In this document: positions 16,926-25,377 of the stretch, piece after piece | How positions within the stretch are numbered: position 1 is the first letter of the stretch | Layout of the letters: each line of letters starts with the position of its first letter | From: Microvirga zambiensis WSM3693 | GTDB lineage: Bacteria; Pseudomonadota; Alphaproteobacteria; Rhizobiales; Beijerinckiaceae | Direction of reading: 5' to 3' | DNA: 64,000 nt | Assembly (NCBI RefSeq): GCF_016735695.1 | Contig: NZ_JAERQD010000008.1 | Coordinates: 122,354 to 186,353 of the forward strand | Position numbers and translations under genes: made by a program | The notes under the pieces: model-generated | Told to the model about the DNA's origin: nothing | Seen by the model: the letters and a program-made list of their open reading frames with translations, nothing else | Database searches by the model: none

Positions 16926-18218
16926 TTACGCGATGCGCTTGATGGGCAGGCTGGCGAGATAGGTCTGCGGATTGTCCGGATCGAACACCTTGCCGTCGAA
17001 GAAGGTCTCCTTGCCGCGGCTGTCGCTCGCCGGGATGTCGCTTGCGGCGACGCCCAGGGTCTTGGCCGCCTCGCGCCAGAGATCGGCGCGGTTGACCTTG
17101 TCGACGAGCGCCTTGGCGTCGGTGTTCGTCTCGAACTTGCCCCAGCGGATGTTCTCGGTGATGAACCAGAGGTCGTGCGACTTGAACGGGAAGGAGGCAT
17201 GGTCGCGCCAGAACTTCATGATTCCGGGCGAGTCCTTCACGACCTTGCCGTCGATGCCGTAATCGTATTCGCCCTTCTGGCGCGGCAGGATGTCGGTGAC
17301 GGGCACGTTGAACCAGGCGCGGGTGCCGACGATCTTGCACATCTCCTCGCGGTTCTCGAGCTTGTCGCACCAGGCCTGCGCCTCCATCACGGCCATCAGC
17401 AGCGCCTTCGCCGCCTTCGGATGCTTGTCGACCCAGGCGGCGCGAAGCCCCAGTGCCTTCTCGGGGTGCTTGTTCCAGATCTCGTAGGTGTTGGCGGCGG
17501 TGTATCCGAGCTTCTGGTTGATGAGCTGCGCATTCCAAGGCTCGCCGACGCAGAACGCATCCATGGTGCCGACCTTCATGTTGGCGACCATCTGCGGCGG
17601 CGGCACCACGATGGTGGACACGTCCTTGTCGGGATCGATGCCGCCGGAAGCGAGCCAGTAGCGGATCCAGAGATCGTGCGTGCCGCCGGGGAACGTCATC
17701 GCGACCTTCGGATCGCCGCCGGCGGCGCGCTTCTTCGCGAAAGCGTCCTTGAGAGGCGATGAATCGAGGCCGAGCTTCAAGCCGTTATATTCGGCGGCGA
17801 CGGAGATCGCCTGCGCGTCTAGGTTCAAGCGCGCGAGAATATACATCGGCGTCGGCACGCTGCCCTGAGTCACCTTTCCGGTCGAGATCAGGTAGGGCAT
17901 CGGCGTCAGGATATGCGCGCCGTCGATGCCATTCGCCTCAGAGCCGAGCACGAGATTATCGCGTGTCGCGCCCCAGGAGGCCTGCTTCAGCACCTCCGCA
18001 TCCGGCAAGCCATGCTTGGCGAAGAAGCCCTTTTCCTTGGCGACGATCAGAGCCGCCGCATCGGTGAGTGCAATGTAGCCGAGTTTGACCGTCTTCGTTT
18101 CGGGCTCAGCACTCTGCGCGAATGCACCGCCGGGAAAGGCCGACTTCACGGCGGCGAGCGTCAAGGCGGCGCTGGCACCGCGGAGCGCGTCTCGACGAGT
18201 GATCTTCGGTGTCTGCAT
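16926..18218 (-). CDS. nrtA: Nitrate ABC transporter periplasmic substrate-binding protein
   Basis: The protein has 430 residues from the ATG at 18218, preceded by GGGGAA. The N-terminus has a twin-arginine signal (ITRRDALRGASAALTLAA) with processing likely after FAQSA. The mature part has the NrtA/NasF pattern KLGYIALTDAAALIVAKEKG, then MTFPGGTHDLWIRYWLA and GEPWNAQLI. It captures nitrate (or nitrite) in the periplasm for NrtBC. It is the first gene of the structural operon and lies behind a 380-base leader that carries a dual hairpin and a terminator. It is a paralogue of the cytoplasmic sensor NasS next door. Confidence 0.95.
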   Translation of the reverse strand: MQTPKITRRDALRGASAALTLAAVKSAFPGGAFAQSAEPETKTVKLGYIALTDAAALIVAKEKGFFAKHGLPDAEVLKQASWGATRDNLVLGSEANGIDGAHILTPMPYLISTGKVTQGSVPTPMYILARLNLDAQAISVAAEYNGLKLGLDSSPLKDAFAKKRAAGGDPKVAMTFPGGTHDLWIRYWLASGGIDPDKDVSTIVVPPPQMVANMKVGTMDAFCVGEPWNAQLINQKLGYTAANTYEIWNKHPEKALGLRAAWVDKHPKAAKALLMAVMEAQAWCDKLENREEMCKIVGTRAWFNVPVTDILPRQKGEYDYGIDGKVVKDSPGIMKFWRDHASFPFKSHDLWFITENIRWGKFETNTDAKALVDKVNRADLWREAAKTLGVAASDIPASDSRGKETFFDGKVFDPDNPQTYLASLPIKRIA

Positions 18219-18327
18219 CGTGCTTCCCCTGTTCCTGTCGTCGCGCTTTCGCGGACGAGACCGGTTGAAACCTGGTCGGGCGGATCCGCCCGGAGCGCAG
18301 CGCTCGAACAGACACGGATCACCCGTT

Positions 18328-18347
18328 GCCGGACCATGCGGTCCGGC
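18328..18347 (-). other. Perfect hairpin in the nrtA leader
   Basis: On the transcribed strand GCCGGACC and GGTCCGGC form an 8-base-pair stem with the four-base loop GCAT. It lies between the leader terminator and the nrtA start and is not followed by a T run, so it is more likely an mRNA-stability or translation element than a terminator. A second exact palindrome, GGGCGGATCCGCCC, sits at 18278-18291. Confidence 0.5.
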
Positions 18348-18356
18348 CTGAAACGC

Positions 18357-18418
18357 AAAAAACGCCGCGAGATGAACTGAATGCCGCACATGAGCGGAAA
18401 CAGCTGATCCAGCGACGT
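18357..18418 (-). terminator. Leader terminator (attenuator) upstream of nrtA
   Basis: On the minus strand the arm ACGTCGCTGGAT (18418-18407) pairs with ATCTCGCGGCGT (18373-18362), with one mismatch and two G-T pairs, and the second arm runs directly into six T residues (18362-18357). The enclosed loop has a small hairpin, CCGC with GCGG. This is the form of an intrinsic terminator placed in the untranslated leader, about 140 bases before nrtA, and would stop transcription when NasT is inactive. Pairing was read by eye, not folded. Confidence 0.6.
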
Positions 18419-18431
18419 CGTTGTCGGGAAC

Positions 18432-18472
18432 GCCTCTTCAGAGAGGCAACGGCCCGTCATCGTTGACCGGCC
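18432..18472 (-). promoter_or_regulatory. Dual hairpin of ANTAR-target type in the nrtA leader (candidate NasT-binding RNA)
   Basis: On the transcribed strand the first hairpin has arms GGCC-G-GTC and GAC-G-GGCC, one G-G mismatch, and the six-base loop AACGAT, with A in position 1 and G in position 4, as known for ANTAR-protein targets. Three bases later the second hairpin pairs GCCTC with GAGGC around the six-base loop TCTGAA, which has G in position 4 but T in position 1. The terminator starts 13 bases downstream. The order dual hairpin, terminator, nrtA and the neighbouring nasT gene (an ANTAR protein) support a role in nitrate-responsive antitermination. Confidence 0.65.
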
Positions 18473-18599
18473 TGTCGTTCGAGAGTGGCGCAGACCTCCT
18501 TGTCCGATCCGTCTCTCACTTAGAAAAGGTATAGACTGCCTATATTCTGCTCAAGGTCATAATTTGTGCACTGCGCCTTACTTGTGTGCGCTGCAATGC
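18473..18599 (-). promoter_or_regulatory. Likely promoter region of the nrtA operon
   Basis: Between the nasS stop and the dual hairpin the strand reads TTGAGC, 15 bases, TATACC (about 18555 to 18529), a possible sigma-70-like promoter, though the spacing is short. The stretch is more AT-rich than its surroundings. Nothing in it looks like a clear sigma-54 promoter. Confidence 0.3.
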
Positions 18600-19874
18600 C
18601 TATTCGTCGACCGCGGCATTTGCTGCCGCCCGGATCGAGAATCCGTCCACATAGTCCTGAATATCGTCGGGTGAGAAGCTGCGGCCGTCGATGAATGTCT
18701 CGTCCAAACCCTCGACCTTGCTGTCGTGGAGCGGTACGGACGCGCCTGAACTCGCCAGGATCCGTCGATAGAGATCGGGGCGGTATGCAGCCTTCACCTG
18801 TGCAAGGCCGGCTTCGCTGTAGGCAACCTGGCCCCATCGCACCATCTGGCTGTAGATCCAGAGCGCCTGACTGATCCACGGGAAGTTCGCGCTCTGCCCG
18901 GAGAACCGCAGGTAGTTTTCCACGTGCCGCACGCGCCCGTCCGGATCGACGGTGAGCTGTCCGGAAAACAGCTGCAGGATCAGGCCCGACGGAACGCCGA
19001 GATAGGCGGGAGCGGACATCATGTCCGCCAGCGCGGCATGGTTCTCGCGGGCATCGCACCAGCGCGCCGCCGCATCGAGCGCCACGACGAGACGCGACAG
19101 AGTCTCGGGGTTTTCATCGGCCCATTCCGGACTGACGCCGAGCACCTTCTCGGGCGCCGACGGCCAGATATCGGCCTTGGTCGCCACCATGCGCCCGATG
19201 CCCTTCTCGACGGCGATGATGTTCCAGGGAGCGTTGACGCAAAAGCCATCGATGGCCCGTGCGGTCATCGCATCCACCGTGAGGGGCGGCGGCACGACCG
19301 TCATGGTGACATCGGTGTCGGGATTGATGCCGGCTGCCGCGAGCCAGAACCGGAACTCGTAATTGTGCGAGGAGAACGGATAGGTCATGGCAAAGACAAG
19401 GGGCTTCTTCCCGGCCTGCCGCCTGTGCTCGACCACCTGCTTCAGGGCCAGCGCGTTCGCAAGCGCTCCTTCCGAGCCGTCGAGCCCCGCCAAAGCCTGC
19501 ATCTCGCGATAGAGATCGAGCGAGAGCGTGATCGCGTTGCCGCCGCGCCCGAGGGCGAAGGGCGTGAAGCATGGATAGGGATTGGAGCCGAGATGAAGCT
19601 GCGACGCCACCGGCATCGGGCTCAGCATGTGCGCGACGTCGAACTGGCGAAAGGCCAGCCGGTCGCGGATATTGGACCACGATACGTCCTTCATCAGCTG
19701 CAGGCGGATGCCTTCGCGTTCGGCAAAGCCCTGCTCGGCGGCGGCCACGAGCACCGCCATGTCGACGAGCGGAATGAATCCGACGCGCACCAGGCGCTCC
19801 GGAGCCCGGCGCCCCTTTGTCGTCGACGGCGTATCGTCCACGGACCCCGCCCGGCTCACGGGATCCCCGCTCAT
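18600..19874 (-). CDS. nasS: Cytoplasmic nitrate/nitrite sensor NasS
   Basis: The protein has 424 residues from the ATG at 19874; a GTG six codons earlier, directly after nasT, is possible. It has the NrtA-like fold (VRVGFIPLVDMAVLVAAAEQG, then FAMTYPFSSHNYEFRFWLA and GFCVNAPWNIIAVE) but no signal peptide, as expected for a sensor. In known systems NasS holds NasT inactive and releases it when nitrate or nitrite binds. The pairing with nasT just upstream, and the nitrate operon downstream, fix this assignment over a transporter component. Confidence 0.9.
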   Translation of the reverse strand: MSGDPVSRAGSVDDTPSTTKGRRAPERLVRVGFIPLVDMAVLVAAAEQGFAEREGIRLQLMKDVSWSNIRDRLAFRQFDVAHMLSPMPVASQLHLGSNPYPCFTPFALGRGGNAITLSLDLYREMQALAGLDGSEGALANALALKQVVEHRRQAGKKPLVFAMTYPFSSHNYEFRFWLAAAGINPDTDVTMTVVPPPLTVDAMTARAIDGFCVNAPWNIIAVEKGIGRMVATKADIWPSAPEKVLGVSPEWADENPETLSRLVVALDAAARWCDARENHAALADMMSAPAYLGVPSGLILQLFSGQLTVDPDGRVRHVENYLRFSGQSANFPWISQALWIYSQMVRWGQVAYSEAGLAQVKAAYRPDLYRRILASSGASVPLHDSKVEGLDETFIDGRSFSPDDIQDYVDGFSIRAAANAAVDE

Positions 19875-19896
19875 ATCCGTTATTCCCCACACGTCC

Positions 19897-20523
19897 TTAC
19901 TTCTCCAGAAGGGAAGCGGCCGTCACCACGCTCTGCGCAATATCGACCAGCTTCCGTTTCTCGTTCATGGCGGTCTGGCGGAGAAGCGCGTAGGCCTCCT
20001 CCTCCGAGAGCTGCCGCGTTCTCATGAGGATGCCCTTCGCGCGCTCGACGATCTTGCGGGAGGCCAGCTCGCTTCTGGCTTCCAGCAATTCGCGCTGCAG
20101 GCGGTCGAAGGCGTTGAACCGGCTCACCGCCATGTCGACGATCGCCTTCACCCGTTCCTTGCGCAGGCCGTCGACCACATAAGCCGACACGCCCGCCTCG
20201 ACCGCCGCCTGGATCATCGATCCGTCCGAGCGGTCCACGAACATCGCAACCGGGCGCGAGACGAGCTTCGAGACCTGGAACATCTGTTCCAGCACGTCCC
20301 GGCTCGGGTTCTCGATGCCGATGATGATCACGTCCGGGTCGATGGTGCTCAGGCGCCGGAGCATGTTGGTCATCGTCTCGATGACCTCCACGTCCAGGAT
20401 CCCGGCCTCCCTCAATCCGTCGACGAGGATCGCCGCCCTGATGCCGTTTTCCTCGATGATCGCAACGCGAAGAGGCCGCTGACCGGATTGGCTGTCTTTG
20501 GACAAGGTCTTGAAAGCTCTCAC
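19897..20523 (-). CDS. nasT: ANTAR-domain antiterminator NasT
   Basis: The frame is open to a GTG at 20592; I favour the GTG at 20523, but no start has a good ribosome site and a TTG at 20505 is also possible. The conserved part opens LRVAIIEENGIRAAILVDGL, a receiver-like domain whose pattern lacks a normal phosphorylation pocket, as in NasT. The last 65 residues form the ANTAR RNA-binding domain: ERAKGILMRTRQLSEEEAYA with a following RQTAMNEKRKLVDIA. It binds paired hairpins in leader RNA and prevents termination. The likely target is the leader at 18357-18472. Confidence 0.9.
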   Translation of the reverse strand: MRAFKTLSKDSQSGQRPLRVAIIEENGIRAAILVDGLREAGILDVEVIETMTNMLRRLSTIDPDVIIIGIENPSRDVLEQMFQVSKLVSRPVAMFVDRSDGSMIQAAVEAGVSAYVVDGLRKERVKAIVDMAVSRFNAFDRLQRELLEARSELASRKIVERAKGILMRTRQLSEEEAYALLRQTAMNEKRKLVDIAQSVVTAASLLEK

Positions 20524-20705
20524 TGCTCTAGAGGTCCAGGGCTCTGCATGGAGAAGCAAGTTTCGGGCCAAATAATCCGCCTTCGCGGCCACCGATTGGG
20601 CAGGCAGTCTGCTGCGTAAATTTTAGGCAACAGTCCTTCGGCTGGCAAAGCGCGGCGGCAGTCAATTCGGCCCGACTGGTCAAGGATTTGACAGGGGATG
20701 ACTAC

Positions 20706-20823
20706 CGAACCACCAGCGAACCAGTTGCAAATTGGTTCGCAATTGGGCTAGCTTCCTTTCGCCAACGACCTCGACACTGCAAGAAGAGGTCGCGAAAGGC
20801 GCTTCATCAGCAACATTGGTTCG
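20706..20823. promoter_or_regulatory. Candidate operator set for the FadR-type regulator
   Basis: Four half-sites of one kind lie directly before the regulator: CGAACCA at 20706-20712 and 20717-20723, and the inverted TGGTTCG at 20733-20739 and 20817-20823. The middle two form an inverted repeat with a 9-base centre. The last one is 16 bases before the start codon, so binding there could block its own expression. FadR-group proteins often bind short TGGT/ACCA palindromes. The assignment is by position and symmetry only. Confidence 0.5.
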
Positions 20824-20838
20824 CAGCACTTGGATTTC

Positions 20839-21615
20839 ATGTCCGATCCCGATCCATTGACGGATAGCTCCAACCTCGCCCTCGGGCGTCTGCGGGCTCT
20901 TCTGGACGACAGCTCGTTCGACGCCGGGCAGCGGCTGCCGCCCGAGCGCGAGCTGGCGACCCGGATCGGTATCGGCCGGCGTGCCCTGCGGCGGGCGCTG
21001 GAGGTGATGGAGGCGGAAGGCCGGATCTGGCGGCAGCAGGGCAAAGGCACCTTCCTCGGCTCTCGCCCCGCCCACACCCCGACCGATCTGGCGGACCTGA
21101 CGAAGCGCACCCACCCGCTCGAGGTGATGGATGTGCGGCTGGAAATCGAACCGGCCCTCGCCCGGCTCGCCGCCATGCGCGCCTCGAACGGCGATATCGA
21201 GCGCCTCCTGCTCCTGGCGGAAAAGACAGCGGCAACGTCCGATGCCGACGGACGCGAGCTCTGGGACAGTGCCCTGCACCGCACCATCGCGGAAGCGGCA
21301 GGCAATTCCCTTCTGCTTGCGATCTTCGATATCGTCGACCGTATCCGGCAGGACACGACCTGGCGCCTCCTGCGCGAGCGGGCGCGTTCGGGCGAGCGCC
21401 AGCAGATCTATGTGGAGCAGCACCGCCGCGTCATCGCCGCCATCGCTCAGCGTGAGGCCCATGCGGCGGAACAGGCGATGCGCGAGCATCTCGAACTCGT
21501 GCGGGACGGCCTTCTCACGGTCATGACCAGCCCCCTGCCCGACAGCATCGACAGAGCCGTTCCACCGGAACCCGTGACAACAAATAACAAGGATAGACTT
21601 CGCCATGGGACGTGA
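20839..21615 (+). CDS. FadR-subfamily GntR transcriptional regulator
   Basis: The protein has 258 residues from the ATG at 20839 (a TTG three codons earlier is possible). Residues about 15-80 are a winged helix: LPPERELATRIGIGRRALRRALEVMEAEGRI is represented by its landmarks LPPERELA and RRALRRALEVMEAEG. The rest is the helical FCD effector domain, with DVRLEIEPALARLAA and the metal-site-like DSALHRTIAEAAGN and QHRRVIAAIAQRE. Its last codons overlap the start of the downstream ABC ATPase gene, so it is cotranscribed with the peptide transporter it probably controls. The ligand is unknown. Confidence 0.9.
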   Translation: MSDPDPLTDSSNLALGRLRALLDDSSFDAGQRLPPERELATRIGIGRRALRRALEVMEAEGRIWRQQGKGTFLGSRPAHTPTDLADLTKRTHPLEVMDVRLEIEPALARLAAMRASNGDIERLLLLAEKTAATSDADGRELWDSALHRTIAEAAGNSLLLAIFDIVDRIRQDTTWRLLRERARSGERQQIYVEQHRRVIAAIAQREAHAAEQAMREHLELVRDGLLTVMTSPLPDSIDRAVPPEPVTTNNKDRLRHGT

Positions 21616-22663
21616 GGCGGCACGCCAGCCGACAACTGAGATTCACGATCTGAGCAAAGCCTCACCGGTCGCGGAGAAGCCGCTGCTCAGCGTCCAGGGA
21701 CTGTCGGTCCGCTTCGACGGCGCGCCGAAGGGCATCAACGTCGTCGACGACGTGTCGTTCTCCGTGAGCAAGGGCAAGACGCTCTGCATCGTCGGCGAAT
21801 CCGGCTGCGGCAAGAGCGTGACCTCGCTTGCGCTCATGGGTCTTCTGCCGACGCCGCCGGCGCGGATCGTGGCAGGCTCGGCTCACTTCGACGGCAGGGA
21901 CCTGCTGACGCTCACCGAACGCGACCGCGCGGACCTTCGCGGCGACCGGTTGGCCATGATCTTCCAGGAGCCCATGACCTCGCTCAACCCGGCCTTCACC
22001 ATCGGCGACCAGATCGCCGAGGGCATTGCGCGGCACCGCAAGGTCTCGAAGGCCGAGGCCTGGGAGCGGGCGCTCGACATGTTGAAGAAGGTGCGCATTC
22101 CGGCGCCTGAGAAGCGTCTGCGCGCCTATCCGCATGAAATGTCGGGCGGCATGCGCCAGCGCGTCATGATCGCCATGGCGCTCGCCAACGACCCGCAGCT
22201 CCTGATCGCCGACGAGCCGACGACCGCGCTCGATGTCACAATCCAGGCGCAAATTCTCATGCTCATCCGCCGTCTCCAGGAAGAGACCGGCACGGCGATG
22301 ATCCTCATCACCCACGATCTCGGCGTGGTCGCCGAAGTCGCCGACGAAGTAGCGGTGATGTATGCCGGCCGTGTGGTGGAGAGCGGCCCGGTCGAAGCCA
22401 TCTTCGAGGATCCGCAGCACCCCTACACCATCGGCCTCATGGGCTCCGTCCCCTCGCTCGGCCGCCGGCAGGGTCGTCTCGCCACGATCCGCGGCACGGT
22501 TCCTCCGGCAGAGCTGATGCCGAAGGGGTGCCGCTTCACGCCGCGCTGCCCGTTCTCCGACGCTCATTGCGCGAACGATCCGCCGCCGCTTGCCGAGATC
22601 AAACCGGGCCATAAGGCGCGGTGCTGGTACGCCCCTCTCGAACTTCACCGTGGAGCCGCGTGA
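21605..22663 (+). CDS. Dipeptide/oligopeptide ABC transporter ATP-binding protein (DppD/OppD type)
   Basis: The 352-residue ATPase carries Walker [10 protein letters not shown]-loop [16 protein letters not shown], signature [16 protein letters not shown], Walker [13 protein letters not shown] and a switch His in THDLG. The C-terminal extension [13 protein letters not shown], rich in cysteine, is the Fe-S-like motif of the Opp/Dpp group. It begins inside the regulator gene (11-base overlap) and ends in a one-base overlap (TGATG) with the partner ATPase. It powers uptake through the permeases at 25378-27197. Confidence 0.93.
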   Translation: MGREAARQPTTEIHDLSKASPVAEKPLLSVQGLSVRFDGAPKGINVVDDVSFSVSKGKTLCIVGESGCGKSVTSLALMGLLPTPPARIVAGSAHFDGRDLLTLTERDRADLRGDRLAMIFQEPMTSLNPAFTIGDQIAEGIARHRKVSKAEAWERALDMLKKVRIPAPEKRLRAYPHEMSGGMRQRVMIAMALANDPQLLIADEPTTALDVTIQAQILMLIRRLQEETGTAMILITHDLGVVAEVADEVAVMYAGRVVESGPVEAIFEDPQHPYTIGLMGSVPSLGRRQGRLATIRGTVPPAELMPKGCRFTPRCPFSDAHCANDPPPLAEIKPGHKARCWYAPLELHRGAA

Positions 22664-23763
22664 TGAGCGTGATGCCAGCAAACGACATCATCCTCGAAGG
22701 CGTCGACCTGAAGAAGCATTTCGGCGGTGGCGGGCTTCTGTCCTCTCCGACGATCGTACGGGCGGTCGATGGAGTGTCCCTCGGGGTCAACCGCGGTGAG
22801 ACCTTCGCCGTCGTCGGCGAATCCGGCTGCGGCAAGTCCACCCTGGGCCGGCTGCTGCTGCGGCTCATCGAGCCGACCGGCGGCGACGTGCGCTATGAAG
22901 GCCGCTCGATCCTGTCGCTCAACAAGAACGAGCTGCGCAGGCTGCGCCGTGAATTGCAGATCATCTTCCAGGACCCCTACGCGTCGCTCAATCCGCGCAT
23001 GAATGTGGGCGACATCATCGCCGAGCCGATCTGGCTGCACAATCTCGCATCCGGACGGGAGAAGCGCGAGCGCGTGGCGGATCTCATGCGGACCGTCGGC
23101 CTTCTTCCGACGCATTCCGACCGGTATCCGCACGAGTTCTCCGGCGGCCAGCGCCAGCGCATCGGCATCGCCAGGGCGCTGGCGGGCGACCCAAAGCTGA
23201 TCATCGGCGACGAGCCGGTCTCTGCCCTCGACGTGTCGATCCAGGCGCAGATCATCAACCTGCTCGAGGATCTCAAGGACCGCTTTGGCCTCACCCTCGT
23301 GATCGTGGCACACGATCTTGCCGTCATCCGCCACATGAGCGACCGCGTCGCCGTCATGTATCTGGGCGAGATCGTTGAACTGTCCGATACGGACGCGCTG
23401 TTCGACAACCCGCTGCATCCCTATACGCAGGCGCTGCTTGCGGCGATTCCCGTTCCGAGCCCATCGAACCGCCAGCCGAAGGCGCTGCTGCAGGGCGACG
23501 TGCCGAGCCCGGCCGCTCCGCCCTCCGGCTGCCGCTTCCACACCCGCTGCCCCCATGCGCGTGCGCTCTGCAAGGAACAGCACCCTGGGCTGGAGACGGC
23601 GCCTGACGGGCGTCAGGTAGCCTGCCATTTCTGGCGCGAGATCCAGGGAGCGGGAGCCGGTTCCATCAGCGCTCCGCCCCCAAGCGCGGCGCTCGCCAAG
23701 CGCCTGGCGCTCTACCGAACTTGGCGCGAACGGCAGGATAAGCCCGTCGCGACGAGCCCCTGA
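22663..23763 (+). CDS. Dipeptide/oligopeptide ABC transporter ATP-binding protein (DppF/OppF type)
   Basis: The protein has 366 residues from the ATG at 22663 that overlaps the previous stop. It carries Walker [10 protein letters not shown], the Q-loop [14 protein letters not shown] typical of the DppF side, signature [16 protein letters not shown], Walker [13 protein letters not shown] and the C-terminal [13 protein letters not shown]. It pairs with the preceding ATPase. The 40-residue tail after the cysteine motif is proline- and alanine-rich and longer than usual. Confidence 0.93.
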   Translation: MSVMPANDIILEGVDLKKHFGGGGLLSSPTIVRAVDGVSLGVNRGETFAVVGESGCGKSTLGRLLLRLIEPTGGDVRYEGRSILSLNKNELRRLRRELQIIFQDPYASLNPRMNVGDIIAEPIWLHNLASGREKRERVADLMRTVGLLPTHSDRYPHEFSGGQRQRIGIARALAGDPKLIIGDEPVSALDVSIQAQIINLLEDLKDRFGLTLVIVAHDLAVIRHMSDRVAVMYLGEIVELSDTDALFDNPLHPYTQALLAAIPVPSPSNRQPKALLQGDVPSPAAPPSGCRFHTRCPHARALCKEQHPGLETAPDGRQVACHFWREIQGAGAGSISAPPPSAALAKRLALYRTWRERQDKPVATSP

Positions 23764-23805
23764 ACTCAGAGGACGATACCCAGAGGAAGATTGGAGGACT
23801 ACGAA

Positions 23806-25305
23806 ATGAAGAAGAGACTGCTCCTTGCTGCGGCTGCCGGACTCATGATGAGCACCGCGGCCTCGGCGCAAACCCTGCGCATCGGTCTGAACGAAGACCC
23901 GGATGTGCTCGATCCGCACCGCGCCCGCACCTTCGTCGGCCGCATCGTGTTCACCTCGCTGTGCAACAAGCTCGTCGACATCACTCCCGACCTGAAGTTC
24001 ACGCCCGAACTCGCCACCGAGTGGAGCTGGGCCGACGACGGCAAGTCGCTGACCTTCAAGCTGCGCCCGGGCGTCACGTTCCACGACGGCGAGAAGATGG
24101 ATGCCGCCGCGGTGAAGGCCAATCTCGACCGCGCCCGCACCCTGCCGGATTCGTTGCGCAAGAGCGAGCTGACATCGGTCGCTAGCGTCGACGTGGTCGA
24201 CGACCTGACGGTGAAGGTCAATCTCACGCAGCCGGACGCGACCCTGCTGTCGCAGCTCTCCGACCGCGCCGGCATGATCATGTCGCCCAAGGCCATGGCC
24301 TCCGCCGATTTCGGCCAGAAGCCGGTCTGCTCCGGCCCCTACAAGTTCGTCGAGCGTGTGCAGAACGACCGCATCGTGCTCGAGCGCTTCAAGGAGCACT
24401 GGGACGCGAAGAACTTCAACTTCGACCGCATCGTCTTCCAGCCCATTCCGGACACGACCGTTCGCCTCGCGAACGTCAAATCGGGCAACCTCGACATGCT
24501 CGAGCGCCTCGCTCCGAGCGACGTTCCCGCCGCGAAGAGCGACACCAACCTGGTCTTCGCGCCCGTCACGGGCATCGGTTATCAGGGCATCACCATCAAC
24601 ACCAACAACGGCGACAAGGCGAAGACGCCGCTCGGCCAGGACAAGCGCGTTCGTCAGGCGCTCGAGCTGTCCATCGACCGCGATGTGATCAACGAGGTGG
24701 TGGGCGCCGGCATCTACCCGCCGGCCGGCCAGCCTTTCCCGGCTGCGAGCCCCTATAACAATCCGAAATTCGCCGCCAACAAGCGCGACGTGGCAAAGGC
24801 CAAGCAGCTCCTGAAGGAAGCAGGCGCCGAGAAGGTGAAGTTCGAGATCACCTTCGGCACCAGCACCACGACCCAGCAGATCGCCGAGATCATCCAGGCC
24901 ATGGCGGCCGAGGCGGGCTTCGAGATCACGCTGCGGCCGACCGAGTTCGCCGCCATGCAGAAGGAGGCGCAGGCCGGCAACTTCCAGGCCAACATCATCG
25001 GATGGTCGGGCCGCGTCGATCCCGACGGCAACATCCATGCCTTCGCAACCTGCAAGGGCGCCCTCAATGACGGTCGCTACTGCAACGCGGACGTGGACAA
25101 GCTGCTGAACGAGGCCCGCAGCACCAACGACGAGGCCAAGCGCAAGCAGCTCTACGATTCTGCGCAGGAAATCCTGAAGCAGGACCTGCCGATCATCTAC
25201 ACCTACTACCAGCCCTGGCCCTTCGTCCTTTCGAAGAAAATGCAGGGCTTCAAGCCCTATCCGGACGGCATGATCCGCCTGAAGGGCGTGAAGTTCGCTT
25301 CCTAA
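23806..25305 (+). CDS. Peptide ABC transporter substrate-binding protein (SBP family 5)
   Basis: The protein has 499 residues from the ATG at 23806, with GGAGG eight bases upstream. A Sec signal peptide (MKKRLLLAAAAGLMM, cleavage after TAASA) leads to the mature start QTLRIGLNEDPDVLDPHRAR, the normal opening of DppA/OppA-type proteins. SLTFKLRPGVTFHDGEKM is the family signature region. It collects a peptide or related substrate in the periplasm. The operon ends in a gamma-glutamyltransferase-family gene, which suggests gamma-glutamyl peptides such as glutathione as possible substrates; this is inference. Confidence 0.93.
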   Translation: MKKRLLLAAAAGLMMSTAASAQTLRIGLNEDPDVLDPHRARTFVGRIVFTSLCNKLVDITPDLKFTPELATEWSWADDGKSLTFKLRPGVTFHDGEKMDAAAVKANLDRARTLPDSLRKSELTSVASVDVVDDLTVKVNLTQPDATLLSQLSDRAGMIMSPKAMASADFGQKPVCSGPYKFVERVQNDRIVLERFKEHWDAKNFNFDRIVFQPIPDTTVRLANVKSGNLDMLERLAPSDVPAAKSDTNLVFAPVTGIGYQGITINTNNGDKAKTPLGQDKRVRQALELSIDRDVINEVVGAGIYPPAGQPFPAASPYNNPKFAANKRDVAKAKQLLKEAGAEKVKFEITFGTSTTTQQIAEIIQAMAAEAGFEITLRPTEFAAMQKEAQAGNFQANIIGWSGRVDPDGNIHAFATCKGALNDGRYCNADVDKLLNEARSTNDEAKRKQLYDSAQEILKQDLPIIYTYYQPWPFVLSKKMQGFKPYPDGMIRLKGVKFAS

Positions 25306-25320
25306 GAAAACCAAGTACCG

Positions 25321-25347
25321 CGTGCCCGGCGACTTTCGCCGGGCACG
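25321..25347 (+). other. Perfect hairpin between substrate-binding and permease genes
   Basis: CGTGCCCGGCGA and TCGCCGGGCACG form a perfect 12-base-pair stem with loop CTT, 15 bases after the substrate-binding gene. There is no following T run. Such hairpins usually protect the upstream message from 3' decay and allow much more binding protein than permease. The second peptide operon has an equivalent at the same position (46281-46312). Confidence 0.7.
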
Positions 25348-25377
25348 CCCTCTCCTCGATACGGGTTCCATGAGCTG

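Noticed and set aside
18328..18347. Perfect hairpin in the nrtA leader as the attenuator terminator
   Set aside because: It is not followed by T residues, while the stem at 18362-18418 is.
19897..20592. NasT starting at the GTG at 20592
   Set aside because: The added residues have no homology to NasT and no ribosome site; kept only as an alternative.
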